A program made the position numbers and the translations under genes. Source: Lyophyllum atratum (taxonomy: Eukaryota; Basidiomycota; Agaricomycetes; Agaricales; Lyophyllaceae). Taken from it: a DNA stretch of 64,000 bases. The stretch lies in NCBI GenBank assembly GCA_014905825.1, contig JACGCN010000017.1:496001-560000 (forward strand), in the 5' to 3' direction. The notes under the pieces are model-generated. The model saw only the letters and a list, made by a program, of their open reading frames with translations. It ran no database searches and was not told the origin of the DNA. Positions 24,620-32,861 of this stretch are shown in pieces. How positions within the stretch are numbered: the first letter of the stretch is position 1; each line of letters begins with the position of its first letter.

Positions 24620-26840
24620 TCATATCTTCAACTCCCGAAACCCCCTAACATCAACCCTCCCCGTCCCATTCCTCACCCACTCCCCTCCTTCCCCTCCCTC
24701 CCCTCCCTCCTCCCCCCCTTCCTCCCCAACCCCTCCACCCACACCCACACCCACACCCCTACGAAATCGTCCCCCCGGAATAACAATCCTCCCCGCCCCC
24801 GCCCCCACACCCAGCGCGGCTCGGGGCTTAGGCAGCCCCAGCGCCTTCCTCTGCCTCCGCGTCATCGGGCGGTCCCTCCCCCCTTGTGCGTGGATCACGG
24901 GTAAGACGTGGTTATCTGGCCGCTCGATCTCCGGCTCGGGCGAGGAAGCAGGGGAGAGTGAAGAGGCAGAGGACGAAGGCGGGGATGGGGGCGCGAGTGA
25001 GGAGGAGGGTGTAGATGCTGCAGAGGAGGATGAGGCGGCGGAGGACGGCGGGGAGAGACTCGGTGTCCCGTCCGTCATCGAGTCCCTTTCCACGTCCATC
25101 CCGGGTGTGTGCGGTGCCTGTGCATAGGAAGGCGCGTGCCGGGACCGCGACCGGGTGGTGCGAGACCGTTTGGAGGAAGACGAGGCGGCGGAACATTCGC
25201 TGTCGTCGCCCGTCGTGTCGAGTGCCCGTTTCGGGGACTGTTTGGTACGGGGGTGGAGGTGCGGGAGCGCGGATGAGGAGGCTTGGAAGGGTGGTTCGAG
25301 ATGCGACGATGGTAATGGTAAGAATGGTGGTTGTGAAGTGGTGGGTGCTGGACCCTGCAATGACGGGACATGCGACGTGCGGAGGGGGTGCGGTGCAGGT
25401 GCGGGCCCCTCCGTGGTGATTGTGGGTGCAGGGAACGGCGAGGCCGCACGGCTCGTGGGCAGTGGAATGCCCGCTGGATCCAACACTGCGCTCTCCATCA
25501 CCACTGTCGGTGTGCTCGTCCCCGAAGGCGAAAGCTTGAGCGTGACCTTCCTCTTTCGCTCCTTCTCCGCAAGCGGCGCCTTTTTCCCCCTTGTAGGGGA
25601 AGCTGCAGATACGAGGGCCGCCCCCGGGGGCGGCGGTGTCTCGCGCACGGAGGGGAGCCCCGTGTGCGGTCCGCGAAGGTTACGGATCGAGGAGAAGTGC
25701 TCCCAGTCGTGGTAGCTATGAAGGGGGTAACGGAAGGAAGGTCAGGGTCAAGGTTCACTCCGGCTGCGGCGGTACTCACGCGACATATATGGTATCGCCC
25801 TCGCCGTCCTCGTTGTGTTTGGGTTCTGTGGGTGGAGGCGACGGAGCACGTTTATGTGTGCCTTTGTCCTTTGTCCCTTTCGTTATCTTGCCCTTCTTCT
25901 CCTTGACGCCTCTGACCAGGTTCCGTCTTAATCTGCGGCGGTCACGATCATCTAGGTGAGCGTCGTCCTCGTCCTCAGTGACATTATCATCCTCGCTGTC
26001 ATCGTCATCGTCGTCATCATCATAATCGTACTCGTCGTACGTTGCATGCGACGAGGAAGTCTTGACGGGTGAGGAAGCGGGGCTGGCAAAGGCGGCCCAC
26101 TCGATAACGTACACAAGCCCGGGTTGGATGACTTTGACGTTGCGCTTTGTGAGGTGGGCAAAGGCGGAGAGCTCCATGTGGCCGCCGTAAGTGGCTGCGG
26201 AGGCGTGTCAGTCACATTCACATTGAAACGCGAAACACTATCACGGGGGCAAAGAGAAGAGGACTGACCGTGCTCGCGCATGCACTGGAGATGCGTCTCG
26301 AGCCCCCTCTCATCTTCGACGAATGGTTCATAGCGCTCCCTGTGCTTCTCGATCCAGTCACAGATCTGGCCTCGGAGCTCCATGTGGCGCGATGGCGAAC
26401 CATAGAGTTGGTCCGAGAGGGCGCGGAAAAGGCAGTTGCCATCGCCGATAGTGTCAGCGGGGTAGAGGCCTAGGGCGCGAAGCTGTGTGGTGAGAAGGGC
26501 GGTGGATGCAGCGGGGTCGGTGGAGGTGAGGAGCTACAGAAAGCAGAGGGTCAGCGAGTGGCACAACGGTAGAGGCGTAGGGTTAGGGTTGGAAGGGGAG
26601 GGTCACGTAAGGGCAAGGCAAGAGTACGTACCCGGCCTTTGGAAGATCGAGTGGTGCGGGAACGGACTGCAAAAAGATTGGAAAAAAACATGGGTCAATA
26701 TGGGATGAAAGTATTTGGAATGAATGATATCAGCGGGCCTCGTGGTCTGGCGGTCGTGTGCGCGGCGGGGGGTCAGGTGGAGGGGGTGACTCACGCTGTG
26801 GCGGGGGCTTTCCCCTGTTATTCTTCCTAGCCGAGCCCAT
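24620..26840 (-). CDS. OTU-domain cysteine protease (OTUD3-like deubiquitinase)
   Basis: Start ATG 26840 (MGSARKNNRGKPPPQRE) followed by short N-terminal exons. The OTU catalytic core reads ADTIGDGNCLFRALSDQLYG (near 26420), holding the DGNC motif with nucleophilic Cys. Then RHMELRGQICDWIEKHRERY, an intron, TYGGHMELSAFAHLTKRNVK and, after an acidic insert (DEYDYDDDDDDDDSEDD) and another intron, YHDWEHFSSIRN with the catalytic His. This order and the YGGHMEL block match OTUD3-like enzymes, which cleave ubiquitin chains. The C-terminal 300 residues are disordered, rich in Ser/Pro, with a basic patch (RQRKALGLPKPRA) and Gly-rich repeats encoded by a GGAGGG-rich tract near 24680-24760. Catalytic Cys and His are both present. 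N-terminal exon borders between 26.55 and 26.79 kb are approximate. Confidence 0.85.
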
Positions 26841-27256
26841 GTAGTCGAGGGGAGGAGATGGTGGGGATGGTGGAGATGGGGAGGGCTGGCAGATATTGCA
26901 ACGGGGTGTGTTTGGGGGGGATGATGGATGTTGGTGTTTGAAGGCAACGCGGCTTCGGGGTCTTTGTTTGCCCTGGGGACCCCGGACAGCTATTGTCAAT
27001 GTTCCTCGGTGGGTCCTGACGTCGACGATGGGTCATTCAAGACGGGATCAACAGCACAGCACCTATGTATATATTCTCGAGCAGCACATCCACCAGCTGC
27101 TATCGCTATCGATCGCCGTAATCGAAGCACCTGCCCACCCTGTACATCACCGGGCCGCAGTCACCGCTTGACGTTACAGTCGCAGCACATCCGCAGCTGC
27201 CTAAAATACATCTTCAGAGCCATTAGAAAAGACACCTTAGACCCACGACCGGCACA
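26841..27256. promoter_or_regulatory. Shared intergenic promoter region, OTU gene / F-box-like gene
   Basis: The two flanking genes are divergent, so this 416-bp interval holds both promoters. No motif identified with confidence; the ORFs crossing it are not convincing. Confidence 0.4.
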
Positions 27257-28381
27257 ATGATTATCGACTCCAAAGTCCTCATGCACCCTCCGCCCCCCTA
27301 TGCCTCCTCTGTAGGCCCGCCGCCATTCCCCTCTGTCTCTCGCCCCTCCCACACTTTGACCAGTCTCCCATCTCATCTCCTTCTCCAGATCGTCTACGCT
27401 ACATTTCCCCAGGCTCCCCTTCCAGACCAAGCCAAAGTCGAGCGCCAACGCAAGAACCTCTACTGGCTGTCTGTCTCCCTCCGCCTCGTAGATCGCACCC
27501 TCTACGTCGCCTGCATGCACGTCCTGCGCTCAACACACATCCCCGCATACGACGCCCTCATCCGTCCACCCTACACGTCAGACCCCTTCCCCCTCCTCGC
27601 ACCCCCCACCGACACCGCCCCGCCCCCTTCCCCGTACGCTTCCCATGCGCCCCCATCCGCCGCGGCCCGGGACATGCAGTCCCCGCTAAACACCCTCCAG
27701 CGCGAGACAACCACCCTCGACCGCTTCATTGCCCTTAAAGTCCGCGAGGACGTCTGGGTGGACGAGTCCGAGCTGCACCTCGAGCGCGACGAGGCATACA
27801 AAGACTTGTTCGACCTCGCGCAGCCCCGCAGCCGCCTCGAAGACCTCGTTCGCCTGTACGGCGAGCGCGAGGGCGTCGTGCGCATCGGTGCCCCGCCTAC
27901 CTCTTCCTCGTCCTCCTCCGGCGCAGGTCCCTCAAAACCAACGACGAACGCCACTATCGGGCAATCCGCAGGTACACCCACCACCTCCAAGCCGCGCCTC
28001 CACACCTCCCCCTCCACCTCGGGACTCAGCGCCTCCTCATCCTCGTCCTCCTCCCTCCGCACATCCCCTAATACTACCTCTAAACCCCCGTCCCCCGCAC
28101 CCACCTCCTTCCTCTCGTCCCTATTCTCCAAACCCAAAAAGCCAGCGCCGCAAGACAGCGTCTCTCCGTTCCCCGTTCACCTTGAAACCAAGAAACCAAG
28201 AATCACGCCGGTCCCATTCCACCTCCTCTCCGTGTCCTTCTCTCCGCGGCAGGTCGGGCTCGTGCTGCACCCCGCCCGGCGCACGGTCGTGAGCGTGACG
28301 AGGACAAGGGAGGAGAAGTTGGAGGTGACGGCGAAGAGGCTGGTGAGGGAGCTGGGGAGGTGGTTGGAGGAGGGGGGGTGA
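27257..28381 (+). CDS. Single-exon Ser/Pro-rich protein with F-box-like motif
   Basis: Intronless 374-aa ORF with strongly GC-rich third positions, from ATG 27257. The N-terminus has SLPSHLLLQIVYATFP (about residues 36-51), resembling the first helix of an F-box. A helical stretch follows (QRKNLYWLSVSLRLVDRTLY). The middle has a charged helical block (ELHLERDEAYKDLFDL) and long Ser/Thr/Pro tracts (about 215-290). The C-terminal domain HLLSVSFSPRQVGLVLH, then RRTVVSVTRTREEKL, looks folded. I do not recognise a named family. Molecular role unknown; a ubiquitin-related role by F-box analogy is weak inference. Confidence 0.7.
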   Translation: MIIDSKVLMHPPPPYASSVGPPPFPSVSRPSHTLTSLPSHLLLQIVYATFPQAPLPDQAKVERQRKNLYWLSVSLRLVDRTLYVACMHVLRSTHIPAYDALIRPPYTSDPFPLLAPPTDTAPPPSPYASHAPPSAAARDMQSPLNTLQRETTTLDRFIALKVREDVWVDESELHLERDEAYKDLFDLAQPRSRLEDLVRLYGEREGVVRIGAPPTSSSSSSGAGPSKPTTNATIGQSAGTPTTSKPRLHTSPSTSGLSASSSSSSSLRTSPNTTSKPPSPAPTSFLSSLFSKPKKPAPQDSVSPFPVHLETKKPRITPVPFHLLSVSFSPRQVGLVLHPARRTVVSVTRTREEKLEVTAKRLVRELGRWLEEGG

Positions 28382-28901
28382 CTTAGGGTGGGGGGTGTGT
28401 GGGTGAGGGCGGGGGAGGGGTGGGATTCTGAGATGGACTCGCATCGTTGACGTCCCTTTGATCCTTCTTACTACCGGCACGGTATCGCGATGACGATGTA
28501 TCAAACCCGCCGTCCACCCCCACCCTTCGACCTACTAGCGACGACGCTACGCCCATACCCACCGTATCTGCTGGGTGGCGTATGTGACGTCAACGAGACG
28601 TGGTGCACCCGATGACTCCGCGCTCCCCCCCAACTTAACCTGGTCACCCCGCACCCAAAACGAGACCACATTTCCGAGTTTTTATGCATATATCTATATC
28701 CTTATCTACACTTGTATCATACCTGCTCCTCGCACATTCTTCCACTCGCTTTCATACGTAATTAGATATCCCTTCCCTTCGCTCGTCTCGTAACACCGCA
28801 TTCATGGAAATAAAGCTTCGGTTCTGCTCGAATTTGTCCGCTTGGGTAAGGCAAATCCGATCCGCGAGGCTGATGATGCGGCGCATGAGGCAAAAGGACA
28901 T
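28382..28901. other. Intergenic, no gene seen
   Basis: 3' flank of the preceding gene and 5' flank of the tRNA. G-rich run GGGTGGGGGGTGTG near 28387. No further feature supported. Confidence 0.4.
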
Positions 28902-29002
28902 GCCGCGTTGGCGTAGTGGTAGCGCGTCTCACTTGTACCCCTCCCGTATACGGTTCTGTGATGTACATGAGAAGGTCACTCGTTCAATCCGGGTACGTGG
29001 CA
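28902..29002 (+). tRNA. tRNA-Thr, anticodon TGT, with intron
   Basis: Acceptor stem GCCGCGT pairs with ACGTGGC (one G-T pair), then discriminator A. The D arm GCGTAGTGGTAGCGC is identical to that of the tRNA at 23738. The anticodon stem TCTCA/TGAGA has loop start C-T-TGT-A and an intron of about 29 nt after the base following the anticodon. The T arm is ACTCG TTCAATC CGGGT. A T5 tract starts directly after the gene (29003-29007) as a Pol III stop. Confidence 0.85.
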
Positions 29003-29067
29003 TTTTTGTTTGTCCCCACCCCACCCTCCCTCCTTCCTGAGTATCGTATCTCACGATCAGCAGTGTC

Positions 29068-29290
29068 TAGACTTAATTGCCTGCCTTCTGGATGGCTCGT
29101 CCCGTCCTCCTTCCTTGCCTTCCCTGTGCTTGCCTTTCTCTTCATACGACACAGGCGTTCCAGAAAACGCCCTCCTTTACCTCCCGGCCCTCCTGCAGAT
29201 CCCACCACTGGACAACTTCGATTGATTCCTCCAGTCGGCCAGGATGCCTTCTTCTATCGCAGACGAGTAGCATCATCGCTCTGGTTCAAC
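29068..29290 (+). pseudogene. Truncated cytochrome P450 first exon (diverged copy)
   Basis: A hydrophobic anchor (SSFLAFPVLAFLFIRH), then SRKRPPLPPGPPADPTTGQL and PPVGQDAFFY form the N-terminal membrane anchor and Pro-rich hinge of a microsomal P450. The frame has no good ATG. The match stops after the hinge region, and no heme-binding part follows before the repeat array. It is more diverged than the two copies downstream, so it is probably the oldest fragment. Confidence 0.7.
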
Positions 29291-29613
29291 TTCTATGATC
29301 AAAGCCTCTGGAATCTATATATGCGAGGCGGAGTCTTTGCGCAACCACGACGAGCCGTACGCCGGGTATTTGTTGGTATAGGCGAAGCTCGGTGACCAAT
29401 GGAACTTCTGGTCGCAACACACAATTGACGCCAGTGATTCGTGAATAACGGTATTTACCCAAAGATGGTTTGACAGCTTCTGGGCCCAAGACACAATTGA
29501 CGCCAGTGATCCATGAATAACGGTACTTTCCCAAAGATGGTTTGACACGATCTCCCCGTCAATGGCTTAAGATCTGAACAGCGTCGTCGTTTTTCGTATC
29601 TTCTCTTCGCTGC

Positions 29614-29802
29614 ATGGGTCTCTCACTTATCCTGCTCACGGCTTCGATCGTCGTCTTTACCCTCTTGAAGATGAAATTCTCCAGGAAGGGGTTGCCTTTA
29701 CCCCCAGGACCTCCGGCGGGTATTTGTGGGTATAGGCGAAGCCCGGTGACCAATGGAACTTCTGGTCCCGACATACGATTGACGCCAGTGATTCATGAAT
29801 AA
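29614..29802 (+). pseudogene. P450 first-exon fragment, array copy 1
   Basis: Reads MGLSLILLTASIVVFTLL and KGLPLPPGPPAG, the membrane anchor and hinge of the intact gene at 30259. After PPA it runs into the shared repeat segment and stops. No heme-binding part. Confidence 0.8.
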
Positions 29803-29937
29803 CGGTACTTACCCAAAGATGGTTTGACAGACCGTCACAGGGTGGGCAAGCCCTACGAGGCTTGTCATGAACAATCTCCCTGTCAACGGCTTAAGATCTG
29901 AACAGCGTTGTCGTTTTTCGCATCTTCTTTTCGCTGC

Positions 29938-30126
29938 ATGGGTCTCTCAGCTATCCTGCTCGCGGCTGCGATCGTCGTCTTTATCGTATTGAAGAAGACA
30001 TTCTCCAGGAAGGGGTTGCCCTTACATCCAGGACCTCCGGCGGGTATTTGTGGGTATAGGCGGAGCCCGGTGACCAATGGAACTTCTGGTCCCAACACAC
30101 AATTGACGCCAGTGATTCATGAATAA
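29938..30126 (+). pseudogene. P450 first-exon fragment, array copy 2
   Basis: Reads MGLSAILLAAAIVVFIVL and KGLPLHPGPPAG, then joins the same repeat segment at the same point as copy 1. The Pro-rich hinge already carries a P-to-H change. No downstream P450 exons belong to it. Confidence 0.8.
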
Positions 30127-31142
30127 CGGTACTTACCCAAAGATGGTTTGACAGACGTAGGCAAGCGCTACGACTCGGAGCCTTGTCATAAACAATCTCC
30201 GTATCGATAGCTTAAGATCTCAACAGTGTCGTCGTTTTTTGTATCTTCTTTTCGCTGCATGGGTCTCTCAGTTATCCTGCTCGCGGCTTCAATCGTCGTT
30301 TTTATCGTCTTGCAGATGAAATTCTCCAGGAAGGGGTTGCCCTTACCTCCAGGACCTCCAGCGGATCCTATTCTAGGACATGTGCGATTACTACCTTCAG
30401 CTGGCCAGGACGTTTTCTTCTACAATTTGGGGAAAATTTATGGTGCGACTACTAGGTCCTTCAACTAGTATACATGATGACCTATGTCCATAGGCGATGT
30501 ACTGCACTTCAGCATTTTTGGACGACCCATGATTGTGTTAAACAGTGTCAACGCAGCCATTGAGCTTTTGGACAAGCGAAGCGCCAACTACAGTGATAGA
30601 CCCAAATTCCCCATTTACGAAACGTACGTTCTTTAGATGCTCACGAGTTGTTGAACTACCCAATTTGAATCCATGGCTTAGAATGGGCATGCACGATTGC
30701 CTGGTCTTCGTGCGATACGGGAACGATTTTCGTATGTATCGTAAAATGTTGCGAGAGTACTTCAGTAAGGAGAAGAGTCGAGCACATCAACGAATACAAG
30801 CCAGAGAAGCTCGTATACTTGCGGAGAACGTGTTGGCACAGCCTGAACGTCGAGGGGACTTATTAATCAGGTACCTACACATCTCCTTCCTCGAATACAA
30901 TCCTATACAATCCTGATTGATGGGTTTTAGATTTGCGACGGCTATTGTCGTCGAAATTGCTTACGGACATCAAATCGTGTCCGATGACGATCCGTATGTC
31001 AAAATAGCTGAAGATGTGTGTTTTGCGACTGTAAATTCGGGTCCCCCTGGCGGTACACCTGTCGACATTTTCCCATTCCGTGAGTCGTATCCCTCCTCTT
31101 TCCTCTCGCCGAAAAGTTGATGACAGCCGGAACGTGCAGTCC

Positions 31143-31147
31143 GATAT
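31143..31147. repeat. 5-bp target duplication, left (GATAT)
   Basis: GATAT directly precedes the outer LTR element and is repeated at 37366-37370 directly after it. Confidence 0.9.
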
Positions 31148-31365
31148 TGTTGGAAACCAGGTGCCGAGGACGAGGTCAGGGTGAGGGGGGGGTTAACAGA
31201 ATGTATTCCACTACCAGTACCAGTACGTAGTGCGTCGAATATATACGTGAAAAGGAACAGAAATGAGACGGAAAATCGACTACGGCAAGGCGCGGCAAGT
31301 CAGTGATCGAGAAAATAAACAAATCTAAATATAGAGTTTTGGGCCTCGGCCGGTCAACTCCAACA
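31148..31365 (-). repeat. LTR, intact copy (3' LTR relative to gag)
   Basis: 218 bp, TG..CA ends extended to the inverted 7-mer TGTTGGA/TCCAACA. Contains a run of eight G and the doublet CCAGTACCAGTACG. Confidence 0.9.
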
Positions 31366-31463
31366 CTCCCACAGACCGGCGAGACACAAAACAAAAAGCA
31401 AAATAAAATGAGAAAATAAACAGAAAGTAAAACTGCTCCCACAGACTTCGAGAGCCGTCAATT

Positions 31464-32243
31464 TTAGAGGGCGTATGTGACGCGCGATGTCGATGCGACC
31501 ATAGCCTTGGGTTCCGGCGCGGCAGGGGCCGGTTCCTTGCACTCGCTTTGGTAATGGCCAAGTTCGTTGCATCGGAAGCACCGGATCTTCGATTTGTCGG
31601 TGTTTTTGTTGCGTGGGCGCGCATCAGCGTGCAGGGCGCTAGTTTCGATGCCGTGGGTGTGGTTGCCGCAATCGTCGGCAAGGCGAGTTTCTTCATTTAG
31701 AACGCGGCCAATGATGAAATCGAGGTCGGTGGATTTTTCGTGTGAGTCGAGTGAGACGATGAGTGAGCTGTAAGCAGGGGGAAGGGATTTGAATAGAACT
31801 GCGATGGTGAGGGCGTTCGAGGGGGTTTCGCCAAGGTGATTGAGCTTGTCGGCGAGCGTGCGAATATTGCCGATGTGCGTGCGCATAGAGACCTCGTCGG
31901 CCTTCCTGAATGATGTAAACTTGCCCCACATGGCAATGATGCTCCCCAAACCCGACGCCTGATGAAAATCGCGTAACCTCTCCCACATTCCGGCCGGGTC
32001 CTCGTCATAACCGCGAACGTGTGCAAACTGACCAGGGTCCAATCTCCGTATAATCTCCGCGGATGCCAGATCCCTCTTCGCGATCCATCCCTTGACCGCC
32101 TTCGAACCATCGCTCCCCACGGGCCGCGATTCCTTTCCCTCCACCAATGCCAAAACCTGCTTCCTCTTCAACTCCGCCCGAATCTCAAATTCCCACGAGT
32201 CATAATTCTCGTCGTCCAACTTCGTGAAACCTTTCTCTCCCAT
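31464..32243 (-). CDS. gag: Gag polyprotein of copia-type element
   Basis: Intact 259-aa ORF from ATG 32243. The N-terminus LDDENYDSWEFEIRAELKR is the copia Gag start (DUF4219/UBN2 type). The central part has GMWERLRDFHQASGLGSII and LGETPSNALTIAVLFKSLP, as in UBN2 Gag. A CX2CX4HX4C zinc knuckle, CFRCNELGHYQSEC, lies at about residues 222-235 and should bind the element RNA. The ORF ends with VASTSRVTYAL and a stop with no downstream Pol frame. Gag packages RNA into virus-like particles; here it is the only protein of the element. Intactness together with identical LTRs suggests recent activity. Confidence 0.9.
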   Translation of the reverse strand: MGEKGFTKLDDENYDSWEFEIRAELKRKQVLALVEGKESRPVGSDGSKAVKGWIAKRDLASAEIIRRLDPGQFAHVRGYDEDPAGMWERLRDFHQASGLGSIIAMWGKFTSFRKADEVSMRTHIGNIRTLADKLNHLGETPSNALTIAVLFKSLPPAYSSLIVSLDSHEKSTDLDFIIGRVLNEETRLADDCGNHTHGIETSALHADARPRNKNTDKSKIRCFRCNELGHYQSECKEPAPAAPEPKAMVASTSRVTYAL

Positions 32244-32257
32244 TCTAAATTCCGTGC

Positions 32258-32400
32258 CTCAGTACAATCGAGGGCTTCCGTTGCGCAAGTACAGTCTGCG
32301 GCTTCCGTGCTCCAGTACAGTCGGAGGCTTCCCGTGCGTCAGTACAGTCGACGGCTTTCGATGCGATGCTCCAGTACAGTCGGAGGCTTCCGAGACGATT
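32258..32400 (-). repeat. Short tandem repeat in the leader of the TR-GAG element
   Basis: Five degenerate units of about 24-34 bp with core AGTACAGTCGGAGGCTTCCG. They lie just upstream of the gag ATG on the transcribed strand, so the RNA leader would carry them. Confidence 0.75.
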
Positions 32401-32454
32401 AGATAATCAAGATAAGATAGCCGAGGGTGATGCGAATGATGGTGAACAGTGAAA

Positions 32455-32471
32455 GCTCGGGGCCCATAACC
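32455..32471 (-). other. Putative primer binding site
   Basis: Directly inside the 5' LTR (minus-strand sense) the element reads GGTTATGGGCCCCGAGC. The complement, GGGCCCATAACC, resembles the anticodon arm of initiator tRNA-Met (CAT anticodon). Copia-type elements are known to prime from an internal half of this tRNA. Confidence 0.65.
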
Positions 32472-32680
32472 TGTTGGAAACCAGGTGCCGAGGACGAGGT
32501 CAGGGTGAGGGGGGGGTTAACAGAATGTATTCCACTACCAGTACCAGTACGTAGTGCGTCGAATATATACGTGAAAAGGAACAGAAATGAGACGGAAAAT
32601 CGACTACGGCAAGGCGCGGCAAGTCAGTGATCGAGAAAATAAACAAATCTAAATATAGAGTTTTGGGCCTCGGCCGGTCA
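32472..32680 (-). repeat. LTR, second copy, left part (rest at 37357-37365)
   Basis: Matches bases 1-209 of the LTR at 31148. The final nine bases ACTCCAACA lie at 37357-37365, beyond the hAT insertion. Its last 8 bases, GCCGGTCA (32673-32680), are the hAT target duplication repeated at 37349-37356. Confidence 0.9.
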
Positions 32681-32698
32681 TAGTGTTGCGTAAAAAAC
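32681..32698. repeat. hAT terminal inverted repeat, left
   Basis: Begins TAGTG as expected for hAT; partner at 37331-37348. Confidence 0.88.
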
Positions 32699-32861
32699 CT
32701 CCTGGTCAGATTTTGACCGGTAAGTTACCGACATGGGTATTGGGCCTGGTTTTGTGCAGGTTCCATACCGGTAATTTACCTAAATCACGTGGTCACGTGC
32801 CATTTTTTTGCGCAAGAAATCCTCAGTAAGACCGAGCCCTCTAGCGACAGTGGGGTAGACT

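Larger units (their letters stand above)
29364..30160 (+). repeat. Tandem array of about 320-bp units built from P450 5' ends
   Basis: The ATGGGTCTCTC start of the P450 first exon recurs at 29614, 29938 and 30259 (spacing 324 and 321 bp), each preceded by GGCTTAAGATCTGAACAG-like sequence. Between the copies a shared segment begins at GGGTATTTG (29364, 29718, 30042) and ends GGTTTGACA. Part of it (AATTGACGCCAGTGAT, then AATAACGGTA) occurs four times, including an extra partial copy at about 29487-29550. Confidence 0.85.

Noticed and set aside
24441..25127. 228-aa plus-strand ORF opposite the OTU gene
   Set aside because: Shadow of the minus-strand Ser/Pro/Gly-rich C-terminus; composition is low-complexity and the minus strand has the real domain.
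27571..28137. 188-aa minus-strand ORF
   Set aside because: Antisense of the single-exon plus-strand gene at 27257; rich in Glu/Gly/Val as expected for a shadow of Ser/Pro codons.
31148..31365. LTR-like pair first considered as a duplication of P450 sequence
   Set aside because: The two copies have TG..CA ends, flank a Gag ORF and are bounded by a 5-bp target duplication, so they are LTRs.
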